Shown in pieces: positions 47,101 through 61,100 of a stretch of 64,000 bases of DNA. Within the stretch, counting starts at the first letter, position 1; every line of letters begins with the position of its first letter. Position numbers and translations under genes: made by a program. The notes below the pieces were generated by a model, which saw only the letters and a program-made list of their open reading frames with translations, ran no database searches and was not told the DNA's origin. The stretch is taken from assembly GCA_030068075.1 (NCBI GenBank), contig CM057837.1:18507691-18571690 (forward strand). The letters are read 5' to 3'. Source of the DNA: Paguma larvata. Taxonomy: Eukaryota; Chordata; Mammalia; Carnivora; Viverridae.

Positions 47101-50100
47101 GGCAGCAGTGAGGCTGCGGGTCCCAGGGGACCCGGGCCTCCCTGTGAAGCGTCGGCCTCGTCTTTGGGGGCGGGGTCCTGCCAAGGATCTGCTGAGAGCG
47201 TGGGAAGGGGTCAGTGTTCCTTCCTGGAACCCCCGTCTCCTGTCACTCTTTCCAGCCACAGGACAGGATCTGCCCCGTCAGAAGGGTGGCCCTCTCCAGC
47301 CCTGTCCCAACCGCCCTAGAAACAAAACAGAAAAACGCCATCCTACTCAACCGGAAACAGTGACTGGAGGCTTTTTCCTGTGCTTTTCTGAAGGCATAAA
47401 ACAAATTAGCTATGGCGGCACTGGGGGAGGGGAGGGTTCTGCCTGCGGCCAGTGTCTGCCCGGGACCCAGCTGGGCTCCCCCCAGGGCCAGCTACTTCCC
47501 CTCTCCAAGGGCAGCCCTTCCCCTTCCCCTGAGCCCAGCTGCTGGGCTTGGCTGGGGCCCGGCCTGGGGGTCCCCTGCCAGCGTGTGACGACAGGGCACA
47601 GCACTGTGGAGGGTGGGGACCAGCACTGTGCCGGGACCCGGCAGGCCCAGGCAGGGACCAGAAAGACAGGCGGTCTCCCACCACGCAGAGCCTTCCTCTC
47701 CTCCTGCCAGCCACCACCTCGTTCTGGGCCTCAGGTCGGAACATGCTAGAACAGTGTCCCCCTGTCTGGCAAGTCTCCTTCCAGCCTGCAATTCTTTCAC
47801 GCTGGTGAGCGAGCTCACTTCTGAGAACTCAGGCCCTGCTTTCTGCAAAGAAGCACCCCCACCCGGGCCGCCTGTCTCAGCCGGCCACCAGAACCCCCAG
47901 CCCAGTTCCCTGACCCCTTTCTAGCAGTTCTGGGGCGCTCTAGGTGGAGGCCCAGCCAAGTACTCCGGCCTCACATCATCCTGCCAGGGCTGGATTTGGT
48001 CAAGTTCCCTCAGCCTTTCAGATATGGTGCCAGTCTGCCCCTGCCCTGACCCACACCTAAGGGGAGCTGCTTCTCCTTCCGGGGTCCCCCTCCTTCCTGC
48101 TCTCAGAACCACCATCACACCTGGCTCTGCTTTATTCCATAGGGGTCTGTGCCCCTTAGGTAAAAAGTGAATGGCCCGAAGGCACACATGCCCCACCCCC
48201 CCAGTCCCCAGCCCCAGCCCCTGCAGGCCCCGCCCCTCCAGGGTCCCAGTCCCAGGCCCTGCAGGCCCCGCCCCCCAGTGCCCCAGCTCCTGCAGGCCCC
48301 GCCCCCCAGTACCCCAGCCCCAGTCCCTGCAGGCCCCGCCCTCCCAGTGCCCCAGCTCCTGCAGGCCCCGCCCCCCCAGTCCCCCAGCCCCAGGCCCAGT
48401 CCTTGTCTGAGGCTCTTTTGGCTCTCCCTGCCCCCCACCAGCCCTTCACTCTCCGTTATTTTTTATGCCGCCTCCTGACACAGTTTCTGTGTATTTGCTT
48501 TCTCTGTTTGGCGCCTGCCCCTCCCGGTGGCACTTGAACCACAGCAGGCGGGGTGTGTGTGCTGCCCGACTGCACACTCCCCCCCGGCGGCCGCCTGAGC
48601 AGCAGCGCGGGCAGGAAGGAGTATCCGTCACCCTTAGGACATGCATCCCCTTGACCTTCTTCCTTATAGAGGCTTCAAGTTCTTCTCATGTCATTTTAAA
48701 TTAGAAATAGCTAATTAAATACACGGGGATGACAAATCAACGTTCCTTCAATATACCTTGTGTTTCAAATACAGTTCTCTAGTCTGGGTAATAAGCAGGA
48801 AATCCATTTTTATTTACAGTCCGGGGCCCATCGCAGTGTACGCCCAGCACGCTAAGCGCCTGGAGGCGGAGGTCCACACTCCCGCACGGAGTGGGAGCAG
48901 CCGGGCTGGGGGAGGGGGCCTCTCGGCTGAAGAAGGAACTACCCTTCCTACCCTGTGACACTCGAGTCTCGCCGTCTAGAGCCGTGAGATGCTTGGAACC
49001 CAGAATATGTATTTCATGATAAAAATGCTGTGAGCCCCTGGTGGGTATTTTTTTCTCTTCGTCTGCAGCGATAAGAAGGGAGAGGAATAGGAAAAGGATG
49101 TGGTGAGCACGCCCCCAGCGCCCCCAGCGCAGCCCCAGAAGCTGAAAGAGTAGAGTCTGTGACTCAGAAGGCTGGGCTCACCTCCTTCCTTTCTTTCAGG
49201 TTTGTCAACATGACAATGGTTGCAGACTTCTGTTCCCAGATCATTCTCCAGAAGTCATTAACTGTTTCCTGTTTAGGGCCTGTATGCAGAGGAGGAGCCC
49301 AGAGTCAGACCCCAAGAGGCTCCTGGCCCCTGTTACCCCAGCTGCCAGCCCCAGAGGGGTGCGGCAGCCTCCCCGCCGGGCCCCACCACCCACACCCCTG
49401 CACGCCCCCTGGGGCTGGGATGTCCTTGGGGAGGCACACAGCAGCGTCCGGTGGGGGGGGACCCCATTCACAGGCAGTCAAGGGTATTCAGAGGAGGCTT
49501 GGGTCTGAGCCTGCCTGTGGAGAGAGGGGTGCCCCTCAAAGCCTCGGCAAACCAGGGTCTGTGTGCGTGAGACAGACAGACGCAGACAGAGACACGGACA
49601 GACTGCAGGCTGACCGACTCACCCTCCATGTCTAACCCCCTTCCCTCATCTCTCAGCTGCCCTCGCAGGTGATGACTCAGTGTCATCTGGGGGGGTGTGG
49701 GCTAACGTTCCTGGGGAGCGGTCTGAACCAAAGATAAAGCGGCCCCATAAGAAAGTCCTCTGCCCTTTGCCCTCCTTCCTGCCTGAATACAGACACAGTG
49801 CCTGGAGATGCAGCAGCCATTTTGTGACCCTGAGGAAGATAGTGACATGCCACGGAAGGTGCAGCAGGAAGATAAAGGCGGCCCTCTCCCTTGAGCTGCT
49901 GCCTCAGCCTGGGGCTGCCTCCCCTTCTCACAAGAGAGAGACTCGTCTGTTTGTGTCAGCTCACGTCTGTCAGGTTCTGACGTTGTACTCTGGGTGTATG
50001 CGTCTGTGTGTTTCCCTGTTTCTTAGGGAACGTACATTTTTAATAAGCTCTCGAGTGATTCTGATGTACGCTGAATGTGGGCACCTGGGTGGCTCATTCG

Positions 50101-53100
50101 GTTGGGCGGCTGACTTCGGCTCAGGTCATGATCTTACAGTCTGTGAGTTCGAGCCCTACATCGGGCTCTGTGCGGATGGCTCGGAGCCTGGAGCCTGCTT
50201 TGGATTCTGTGTCTGACTCTCTCTCTGCCCTTCCCCTGCTCACACTCTGTCTCTATGTCTCTCAAAAATAAATAAACGTTAAAAAAAAAATGAATGTGGG
50301 GACCCGTTGTCTGAAAGACTCTTGCCTGCGAGGCAGGAAGCCCAGGGAAGCCGGTGCTGGCTCCACGTCCCCAGCTGCACCGGCACCAGCGCCTGGGGCG
50401 GGCACCTCTGGGCGGACGATGGTATATCAGATTGGAAGAACTCGCCCTCGCAGAGTGGATCGTGTGCAAGGCGAAGGGCGCGCCTCACCAGCGAAAGCGC
50501 CCTCGGGTTACGGCCTTGATCTGATAAGCGACTCCCTCCCCTCTGCACCCCCCTGGAAAAAACCACCCCTCGGGAGCCACACCCAGCTGCCCGCCAGCCG
50601 AGGTTCACGGTTGTCTACTGTAAGAACCAGCACCGTGAAACGGTCACCACTAACCTGTCTTTGAACCGCGCAGGTGCGGAAAGAGGCACGTGTCTGTGTG
50701 TCTGTCTACACGTATGCTATGCGTGGATGCTCGTCCAATACGCCGGCTACGCCTACACTTACAAATGACCACGCCCCCTGCTGGCTGCCAGACGGGGCGG
50801 GGGCTGCACCTCGTCCGTCCTTTGGAGGCTCTGTTCCTACAATGAGCTTCTCATCTCACAGAGCAGAGCTTTGCAAACGAAGGCACGGAGGGGCCCGAAA
50901 GGAGCGCTGAGAGGCAGATGCAAACACAGGGTTACTGCGCAGCTCCGGGGACGCTATGGCTCTCGGGGCAGTGGCGCGCCAGCCTCGAATCGCAAGGCCC
51001 TGTGAGACTTGGGACACCCCTGCCTGGCCCATGCTCAGGGATGGCGTGGAGAGACTGCAATCAGGCAACGTAGACGCGGCAGGACACACACACAAGAAGC
51101 CCAGATGACCCCTCGGGATTCTGGGGTCGGCTAAGGGCGAGGCGGCCGGCCGCGTCATTTTACCAAACTCCTGTGTGGAAAGTAACAGTAGAGAGCTTAC
51201 CTTGAGCCGCTATGAATTTATTCTTCTCTTTGTAGCCCTAGAAAAATAAAATCAGATTTGTAGTGCTTCGAAAGTATCTTTGCTGAAGGATTTCGTTGCT
51301 GTAGTTTGGAAAGTAACACATATCAATCAGGAGACACTTGGAAAACACAGAAACAAGAAGAAAGCTCACTAGTCATTTCAGAACTAGCGCTACTTTCATT
51401 TGTCCCGCTGCAGACTTTCCCTGGGAATACTTTCTCAGGCGTGTGCACATACCTGCAGACACACGTGGAGATACTTTTAACTGGTTAATTTAACAAATTC
51501 TCCTATGTTGTGTTTTATGATGATTTGGCAACTTATATTAAATGATATTTTAAGGTCGATTAAAGTGAATTCTTAAATATTTTTTTAATGTTTATTTTTG
51601 AGAGAGAGAGAGAGAGAGACCTGGGGAGGGGCAGAGAGAGAGGGAGACACAGAATCCGAAGCAGGCTCCAGGCTCTGAGCTGTCAGCACAGAGCCGGACA
51701 CAGGGCTCGAACCTACGAATCGTGAGATCATGACTTGAGCTGAAGTCGGATGCTTAACTGACTGAGCTCCCCAGGCACCCCAATTAAAGTGAATTCTTAA
51801 TCCATTGCATCTGGTGTTACTATAGTTTGTCTAACAGATCCCTCTTGTTCTATTTGGTGAGCGATGTGAAGAATGCTATAACAAACATCTTTCATGCTTA
51901 TCTGTTTCTTGAAAATGAATCCCCGGACAGACGCTAACTCAAAAGGCCTGGGTGACTCTGTGCTCTGTGCGCTGTGGCCAAACTGCCCAGGAGGGTTGTG
52001 ACCATTTACATTCCCGGCCCCTGAGCGGAAAGTCACGATTCACACTCAGTCCCCAAACGGTGCAGGTGTGTGCGTCAGGTTGGGCCGGGGACGGGAAAAC
52101 GCAGACTTACATCTATGTAGGAAGCATTAATATAGTCTGAACAGGGGGCTCCGTCCACTTGGCTCAGAATCACCCTGGAATGATCATCTGTTTAAAAGAA
52201 ACAAAAAAACCACGGTATCAGGATAAGGAAATAGCGCCTGCTGTACGTTTGTTCCATCTACAGCATGAAACACCGCGCGGGACGCGACCGGGTCTTGCGA
52301 GGGGATCACAGGGACAGAGGAGGCGTCTTTCTTAAAGGCTCTCATGAGACCCTTTGTGTCATGAGGATGGGAACACAGCTGTTTCATTGAACACTGCGTC
52401 TCAGCACCGAGGACAGTGCCCGACCCTAACCAGGTGCCTGGTAAACCTCCTGGCGTGACAGCAGAGGTAAGAATTTCAGTGCCCAGGAGTGAGGACTGCT
52501 GCATCTCTCATAGAAACAGACCAGCAGCAGGGGCTGGGACCCCGCGGTGAGATCGCCGTACTCTCCGAAACCCCAGCTGGGCCCCTACGTGAACGAGTGT
52601 TTGTGCGCCGAGGAGAACCCCCGTCGGAAGGGCTGGGGTCCGCGCTCCTGGGCTTTCCAGGGAAAGGACCGGCAGACTCCACACCCCGATTCCCATCCTA
52701 GGGGGGCCCTAGGGCTGGAAGGTGGGCGAAGCTCACACAGACCTGGCCTGGGCCTGGTGGGCCACCTGCCCGGAAGATTCCGGCCTGCTGTACAAGCAAG
52801 TCTCTAGCGGGAGGGCTGACCACAGAGAGCCTCTGGGTGGGGAGTGATGTGTGTTTTCTCTGCGTGTGGGCGGGTGTGTGAGTGTGCTTGTGGTAAGGGG
52901 GTAGGTGTGTGTAAGTGTGTTTTGCATGTGTTTTCTCTGTATGCGTGGGTCTGGTGTGTATGTGTTTGTGGGGCGTGTGTGTGTGCGCGTGGACACACAT
53001 TTGGGGAAGTTTCAACCAGGGCCTCCGTTGCAACTTTGGCGGATCTTTGTCACTCCTGCCTTCATGGGCCCCTTCCTCTGTAAAAAACACTAAATAAAGA

Positions 53101-55107
53101 AACATTTTATTTTACAGCCGTGTTACTGGCTCGTTTAAAGCTTAATGTAATCCAGACTGGATTATGTGTTTTTTTTTTCTTTTTTTCTGATTTAATAGGA
53201 AATCAGACGGTTTCGCGGGCCCGTCAAAGTGTCGTGGCCCCCGCCTGGGTCCCCGCGCTGGTGCGCTCCGACTGCCAGCTGCCTAACAGCTTCTCCCAGG
53301 GCTAGAAATACTGAGGATGCCCAGACTCGGCCCAGGACCGGGGTCAAGGGTCAAAGCTGCTCCTGGGGCTCTTCACACTGCCTCGGGCACGGGCTTGGTA
53401 TAGAGCGAGCACTCCGAATGTATTCACTATAGCAGCTTCACTGTCCTGACTTGTCCCCCCAGGAAGGGTGTGTCTGCAGGGCGGGTCTGTGGCCAGGTCT
53501 CTGGACCATAGCCTGTTGTCTTCCGAGTTCCTGGAAGGCGCTGGCCTCAGACACCTGTTGGCCAGACACCGTTGTCGCCGGGCCAGATCTGCCCTGCCCC
53601 CGGCAGCACGGGCCACGGAGGCTTTCAGGGAAAGTCATGGCCCATATGAGGCCGCCGGGGTGTCAAGCCCCAAACTTACTGCCCAGATGGACTTCTCTGG
53701 GAGGCCGTCCTGCTCAGGGTCCCCTAACACGGAGACGGCTCCGGCTGACCACGAGGAAAGCTAGTTGGAAATAATTTGGAATCCTTTACACTGTGAGAAC
53801 AGCTCTAGAAAGCGGAGGGGAGAAAATAGCATGCTGGTTCGATTTAGAATCTTGCAGTCTCTTACAGCTTCCTGTCTTTTTATTCAGAAAGTCACACTTT
53901 ACTTTCAAAACACTATTTCCTGAAATTATCGGCTGTTGCTGTTTTTTTTTTTTTCCAGAGAAGAGGGTGCTGTCTCCCTACCGAGCTTTTCCAAAGCCCC
54001 CAGCCTCACAGACACACCAAGCCTCTTGATTTCTGTCTTCCAAGCTCCAGAGAGCCATCTCCATGACTGAGCTCCTGAGCCGAGGGGCTTCTTATAAATC
54101 AGGTAAATGTAGGGGTGCGGGGGGGGTGCTCAGTTGGTGAAGCAGCAGACTCTGGATTTCAGCTCAGGTCATGATCTCACGGTTTGTGAGATCGAGCCCC
54201 ATATCGGGTTCCACGCTGACAGTCCACGGAGGCTGCTTCTGATTCTCTCTCTCACCCTCTCTCTCTCTCTCTGCCCCTCCCTATCTCTGCCCTTCCCCGG
54301 CTCACTCGCTCTCAAAATAAATAAATAAATTTAAAAATAAAATTAAAAACAACAATAAATCTGGTAAACTTACAGCCAATCTCGTCTTGGGAGTGGGGAA
54401 TGGGGAGAGGTCCGGATGGTGTGCAGGGCTGTGGGGTTGGGTCTCAGCCCCTCTCACCCCTGCTGGCCCTATCCCTGCCCCGAGCAAGAGCAGAGGCTCT
54501 CAGCTCCGGACAGGCTGTGAAACAGACTCGGCAAGGTCCATCAGGTCAGCCTGTTCCTGTCCTGGGCCCCTCGCCGTCCCCGGGGTCGTCTCTGGCCAAC
54601 TTGATTTAATCAGACACCCCTTTCTTCAGCTTGTGTTTTACTGATGCCAGGTGCTACCCAGCTGGTGGCGCCCAGGGCAGCCCCAGTGTCTCCATGCTGC
54701 CTTCCGCAGACCCCAGCGTCCCATCAACATGAAGTACCTCACGTCTGGGCAGGGCGCCCCGGCCCTCGCTGACCCCAGCACCCTCAATTTCCTCTGGCGC
54801 AGGGCCCCTGGGCAGGAGAGTGCTGGGCGGGACCCTCAGTCAGGGCAGTGGAGGCAGAATTTTCACACGTTTATATTTGTAGGAAAGGCCAACCTCCCTC
54901 CAGAGCACCAGCTGGAGAACACAGCGTGGAGAAGAGGTGCAGGGGGAGGCGCTGCTACTCCAGGTCGGGGACCCCCCAGGAGGTGATGCCCCACCCCCCC
55001 CCCCCGCCACCACATTTGCCGTCAGGGGGATGAGGCATTTCCACACTTGGCCATTAATCACACTCTCATTGAGGTCTCACCAAAAATAACTCTTTGCTTT
55101 TTTGAGT

Positions 55108-55138
<31 letters not shown>

Positions 55139-58100
55139 AGAGAGCATGAGCAGGGGAGGGGCAGAGAGACAGACAGGGAGAGAATCTCAAGTAGTCTCCA
55201 CGCAGTCAGTGAAGAGTCGGATGCGGGGCTAGAACTCATGAACTGTGAGATCGTGACCTGAGCCGAAAATCAGGAGTCAGACACTTAACTGACTGAACCA
55301 TCCGGGTGCCCCAAAATATTCTTAATTATCATGTAAATGTCACCTTTAAAAAATAAAGGGATTTGTGGGCCACTTGGGTGTGTCAGTCAGGTAAGCGTCT
55401 GACTCTCGATTGTGGCTCGGGTCACAATCTATTTGTGAGATTGAGCCCTGCATCAGGCTGTCTGCTTGGGATTCTCTCTCTCCCTCTCTCTCTGCCCCTC
55501 CCCTGCTCATTCATGAGTGCACTCTCTCTCTCTCAAAATAAACTAACTTAATTTTTTTTAAATAAGGGTTTTAGTGAGTAAGAGACAAACGGGGCTCAGG
55601 ACCTGGAGAAGTAGGTCCTCAACATACACATTCAGTAGATCAAGGCATAAATTAAACTAATTAGTGAAGCTAATTAGTCAAACTAATACTAGATAATAAT
55701 ACTAATTTCCAAATATCCCAAGTTTTATTTAACACAAAATATTCCAAAGACCCCAAGCCTCCACCCATGGGTTGTCCTTTCCCTGGAGCTGCTCAAGCAA
55801 GTGGCTTGCCCCCTCCCTTCTCCGATAACCCACCCCCGAGGCAGCAGCAAGTCCTCCCGAGTTGACCCCCCACTGCGTGTCCAGAGTCTAACCCTGGTCC
55901 TGGCCCCCTCCTCCCTGCACAGCCCGCTGCCCGTCTCCTTGCTGCTCCCTGGGCTGCCCACGCAAATACACAAATACGTTTTAGCCAAAAGACTGGTTAA
56001 TTTCTCATTTTAGTGGGATCATAGCTTCACGGGAGCCTTTGAAAACCAAGACGTGTAAATCTTACGCTTGTAAAGTGCAAAAGAATCACTTCTATTAAGC
56101 GCTGAGAGTCCGGAGGCCACGCAAGTTGGGCGGACCGCAGCTTCTCTTGCCTACGAAGGGGCGGACTTAACTCTAACCCTACAAATGCAACCAAGAGCCA
56201 ACGCACCGAAGCCCAGTGCACAGGCTAGCTGCCTTGCTCGTCCGGAGGCTCTGTCTGAGAATGGAGAGGTTCTCCGGAATGAGGCGGCCTGGGGTTCAGG
56301 ACTGAAGCCCTTCCTGACTGCCCTTCTGTTCGCCCAATGGGCAAAGCCCACAAGAGGGGTCCGGCTGAACGAAGAAAACTGCAACCCTCCGCGGCCGGCT
56401 CTTAGAAGGCAGCTTGGCCCCCTCGGGTTTGTCCTGGGACCAGGACGGGCTTCGAAAGCCGCCCCCAGGGCACGGCCCATCCAGCCACGGCCCGGACAGA
56501 TCTGCCAGCATGTGGCCCTGCAGCCTTCCCCGGACCCCGTACCCCGCAGCCCACGGCCCCGTTGAGCTGCCGGGGTTTCTAAGTTCTCCCACAAAGCTGC
56601 CAGAGCTGTACACATTTCTTATTCTGTCACACCTCAGTGTCCTCATCCGAGGCAGGGGACCCACTGCTGGTGGCCAAGAGCACTGAGTCTGAGATGGGGA
56701 GATGCCCAGAGCCACCGGCGGCACAAGACTGTGGCTCAGGACTGGGCCCAGGAGTAGGTCCCCGCCAGCCCGTGCGGGGGGCACTCCCCGCGGCCCCTGG
56801 GCAGCCCAGGTCTCAACATCGAGCACAGGCTTGGTGGCCAGACCCATGACAACAGAGGTGGCCCGAGCCCGCTGTGGAGACGGCCACCTAAACCTCTCGG
56901 TACAAGCGCCAAGCAGCAGTGCTGGCCCGAGACCCTCGTCCCTGAGCACTGGGACTGTCATACTTCCTGGACAGGCACAGTCCCCGGGAGCTACAAAGGA
57001 ATGTCGAGTTTACTCCAAATGCCACCAATCATGCAAAAAAGGTAAAGTCTTACTGGGCAGGATGTTGGGATATCTGTTTTTTTCTCTGTTTTCTTCTTTA
57101 TTGGCCAGTTCAAAGGTTCCTTGTATGTGTCCGGATGGCAACGACTGGAAGAAAAGACACAGTTAGCACCAAACGCGATGAATCCAAACACGGCGTTTAT
57201 GTCCCCTTCCCTAAAACGGGCACAGGGATTAAAAAAACCCCTTCGGAGCGAACTACCTACAGTCCACTGCCCTTCCTGCCTCTCGGGCTGTGCCCGGCGC
57301 CGCGCAGAGACGGGAGGAAGACCCAGGCCCGCCTTCCCTCAGGGCGCTCTGGCCCGCGGGCCAAGTGAGCTGCGGCCGGACAGGCTGACGACCCCTGAGT
57401 TGGGCCCTCAGCTGCACGAAGGCAGGGACTTGTCCCGACATTGTCACCAAACCCTCGGGAGCCACAGGTCCCGGCGAGAGCGGGCACTCCACGAATACGC
57501 ACGGACCGAGCACAGGAGGGCTCTGTAGCAGGACGGGGCAGAGCGCGGGCACCTGTGCGCAGGGGCCAGACAGGCCTGCTGCACCCGTGGGGCGGGGCTC
57601 GGGGACGGGCAGAAGGATTCTCGAGGAGCTTAGAAGGGCGCCTCCAGCGGTTAAGGCCCGGCTGGCCTCTGGGGGAGCGTGCAGACCCCAGCCGCACCCT
57701 GGATCAGCACAAGACCCTCAGGGTCCTGGGCGCACACTTGGCTTAAGAAACTCTGCCCTACTCCCCCCTGCCTCGGATGAGGACACCGAGGTGTGAGACG
57801 CTAGCGCCCTGTGACCGACGTGCGGCTCCGGGGACATGAACCCGAGTGACCCTGGGCTCCCTGACTTCTAGTTCTTCAACTCTTGGGGCCCCTCCCGCTC
57901 CTGCTGACTCGAGTCATCCCCCTGCATTGGCTGGCTGCTGGGTCGCCCTCTGCACACAGGTGAGCCCCTCGCGGTGCATTGTGGGAAAGAGCCTTTCGAA
58001 CCCCTGAATGCTGTCCTTCAACATTAACCTCAGCACTGACGGGCTGCGGCGGGGGGCTGGAATCCCAGTGATGAGTGTCAATATTCACCAGGCAGCTTCG

Positions 58101-61100
58101 ACGTGCCGGGCGCTGTCGGAGCCGGGTCACCCGCCCCAGCCCATGGCTCCCCCACTCCAAGACGACACTAGCAGCACCCCTGTTTTCTGGACGAGGAAAC
58201 CGATCCCCAAGGCTGCTGTAGATTTGTCCGGAGTCACCTGGCTTGCAAGAGGCAGGCACTGGGGGGGCCTGCAGTCTGGCTGGGAGCTAGCTGGCCATGA
58301 GGATGCCACCGCTTCAAGTGTGAAGTCTCCGAAGATGGGGGCAGACCTCACAAGTGCGGCCCCGGCCCTACGCTGATTCACAGCATGAGTCGGAAGGGCC
58401 GGACTCGCGAACCACAGGTGCCCTGGAGCCTCCCTCTCCTGGGGCAGGGGGCTTCTCCGTCACAGACTGAGCCCCTGCCAGCCAGGGTCCTCTTTCTTTT
58501 GTTTTGGGGTCACCAAACTGGATGGCCACAGGCAGAGCCTGGTGGGAGCCTGGAACCAACACCTCTGCCCAAAATTTCTGGTTCTTTTTTTTAACTTTTT
58601 TATGTTTATTTTTGAGAGAGAGAGAGAGAGAGAGAGAGCACACGTGAGAGTGAGTGAGCAGGGGAGGGGCAGAGAGAGCGAGAGACACAGGATCTGAAGC
58701 AGATACCAGGCTCTGAGCTGTCAGCACAGAGCCCGACGCAGGGCTGGAGCCCACAAGCTATGAGATCATGACCTGAGCTGAAGTCAGACGCTTAACCGAC
58801 TGAGCCACCAGGCGCCCCTCCAAATTCCTGGTTCTTATCCAAGCTGTCTTGACACTGATCACCCCCGCAGCACCGAGCCTGAGTCGTGCAGGCAGTAACT
58901 GGTCAATAAATACCTTGCGATTGATTGTGCAGTTATATAAATTGGCGGAGAGGGTTGGTTGGTGTGCTTGCCACCGGGGCTGGCGTCTCAGCTCAGTGAG
59001 CACACGCAGGAGCCACGGGCGCGTCCCCACCTCCTCCTCCCCCCGGCTCTGCAGTGCTGGGCAGGCGGTGGCGGTGAGGAGAACATAGAGCGGCTGGGTG
59101 GGGACCGCTCCTGCACGTTCCAGGGCTGGCTTCTGGCTCACGCCCCTCCTGGGCCTTTTGCCACACGCGGATCCAGGCCCCGGGTGTGGAATGGCTCTGT
59201 CCGGGGAGGGGGCGTTCCTGGCCTGAATGGCACTCCCATGCCAGGATGTACCTGGAGGCCTGGAACGGACCCTGCAGGGATGGCCCTCGACTGCGGCGGG
59301 TGGAGGCTGTGAGACCAGACAGCGCCAGGGGTGTCCTAAAGGCATGGCGGCGTCAGACGCCTCTCATGCAGACCCCGGGCGAAGCTGGGCTCACTTCCGC
59401 CTCTTCTATGTGTTCGGACGATCCTATGGGGACGGGCAGCATCCGTATGGTGCAGGTGAGTAAACTGAGGCAGGCAGAGGTTGAATAAATGGCCCGAGCG
59501 CTCCAGACCGGTAAGGGGCAGGCTGACTCGAGCATTCGCGCCTCGACCACACTGCTGAACGGACCCCAGCGCCAAAGTCGTTCAGTTCTCTGAAGCTCTG
59601 GATTGGCAGTATGCAAACGTCCAAGTTTGGAAATGCGTCCGTCCCTTTCACAGTCTCTGGGACTGGAACTCAGGACGTCAGGCGAGGAGGAGGAAGAGGG
59701 GGCACAGTCGTCCAACTCGAGTGGGGTCATCGCGGAGCCCAGTGGGCCGGTCCTGGAAGGCTCCAGTGGGCTTAGAAGTCAGAGGCCACACAAACGTGGC
59801 TTAAGACACGGCTGACTCAGGGGCGCCTGGGTGGCTCAGTCGGTTAAGCATCTGACTACAGCTCAAGTCACCATCTCACAGTCTATGAGTTCGAGCCCCG
59901 CATCAGGCTCTGTGCTGACAGGTCGGAGCCTGGAGCCTGCTTCGGATTCTGTGTCTCCCTCTCTCTGCCCCTCCCCAGCTCACATTCTGTCTCTCATTCT
60001 CTCTCTCAAAAATAAACATAAAAAAGAAACTAAAAAAAAAAAAAAAAAAGAAACGGCCAGCTCTCACTGGCGAGAGCATCAAAATGGGGTCCAGAGACTA
60101 CAAGTGACTTGTCCCGGGTCCCCCAGCGCCAGGACCAGGCCCTCCCCCACCTCTGCATACCCCTCACTGCACGGCAGGGCACGGCGAGAAGAGTGACGTA
60201 CTTGCTTCGGGGGCAAAATCTAAAGTGGTATCCAAAACACCCGGGAATCAAGGTAAAATAATATCCAAGTGCAACATTAGGAACATTTCCGGGGGCACCT
60301 GGGTGGCTCAGGAGGTTAAGCGTCCAACTTCGGCTCAGGTCATGGTCTCACTGCGCGTGAGCTCGAGCCGTGTGTCGGGCTCTGTGCTGACAGCTCAGAG
60401 CCTGGACTCGGCTTCGGAGTCTGTGTCTCCCTCTCTCTCTGCCCCTCTCCCATTCATGCTCTGTCTCTTTCTCTCCCAAATAAATAAGTATTTAAAAAAA
60501 ATTAAAAAAATTTTTTAATTCAAAATTACAGCATGATGTCGTAAGCACCACCAGGACGGGTGACAGTGTGGTGACAAGTCACGGTGGAGCCCGGGACCGC
60601 AGGAGAGATCAGTCAGAATGACCTTGTCTTTATTCACAATCTCACTATTTCCTTCCGTGTGGATTGCTCCCGTTAATTTTGATATTGTGGGGGCGCCTGG
60701 GGGCTCAATCGGTTCAGCATCTGACTTAAGCTCGGAGCATAATCTCACGGTTTGTGAGTTCGAGTCCCGCATGGGGCTTTGCACTGACAGCACAAAACCT
60801 GCCTTGGATTCTCTTTTTCTCTCCTTTTCTCTCTGTCCCTTCCCCCACTCTCCCTCTCTCTCAAAACAAATAAATAAACTTAACACAAAACATTTTTTTG
60901 ATGTTTTTGAATAATTAAAATACTATTTATCGCGACGGAGTTGTTCATGCCTGGGGCAGGTGCGTGGCCTGCCCGACCCGGTTTCCGCCCTGCTGCGTTG
61001 GAGCTGCCCTCACTTTCGAGACAGCGGCGGGGCCAGCGGGCTCTGACTCACGGCCTTCCGCTGGCAAAAGGCCGGCCCCCGCGTCCACGTGGATAAACAC

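Larger units (their letters stand above)
45309..49181 (-). other. PTPRE intron with two SINEs and a minisatellite
   Basis: Holds forward SINEs at 45344-45586 and 46188-46400 and a GC-rich dimeric minisatellite at 48190-48405. No exon is seen. Confidence 0.65.
49280..51200 (-). other. PTPRE intron with SINE and CTCF-like motif
   Basis: Holds a forward SINE (50079-50289) and a reverse CTCF-like motif (50771-50784). The rest is plain. Confidence 0.65.
52188..57053 (-). other. PTPRE intron with three SINEs and GT-rich repeat
   Basis: Holds a GT-rich microsatellite (52848-52992) and SINEs at 54113-54353, 55107-55312 and 55367-55562. About 1.1 kb (52.99-54.1 kb) and 1.5 kb (55.56-57.05 kb) carry nothing that I can name. 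Confidence 0.6.

Noticed and set aside
52698..53105. His/Thr-rich frames on the - strand
   Set aside because: Translation of a GT-rich microsatellite.
54651..54672. Possible fourth CTCF motif (cccagctggtggcgccc)
   Set aside because: Breaks the conserved A of the core (T instead), so too weak to list.
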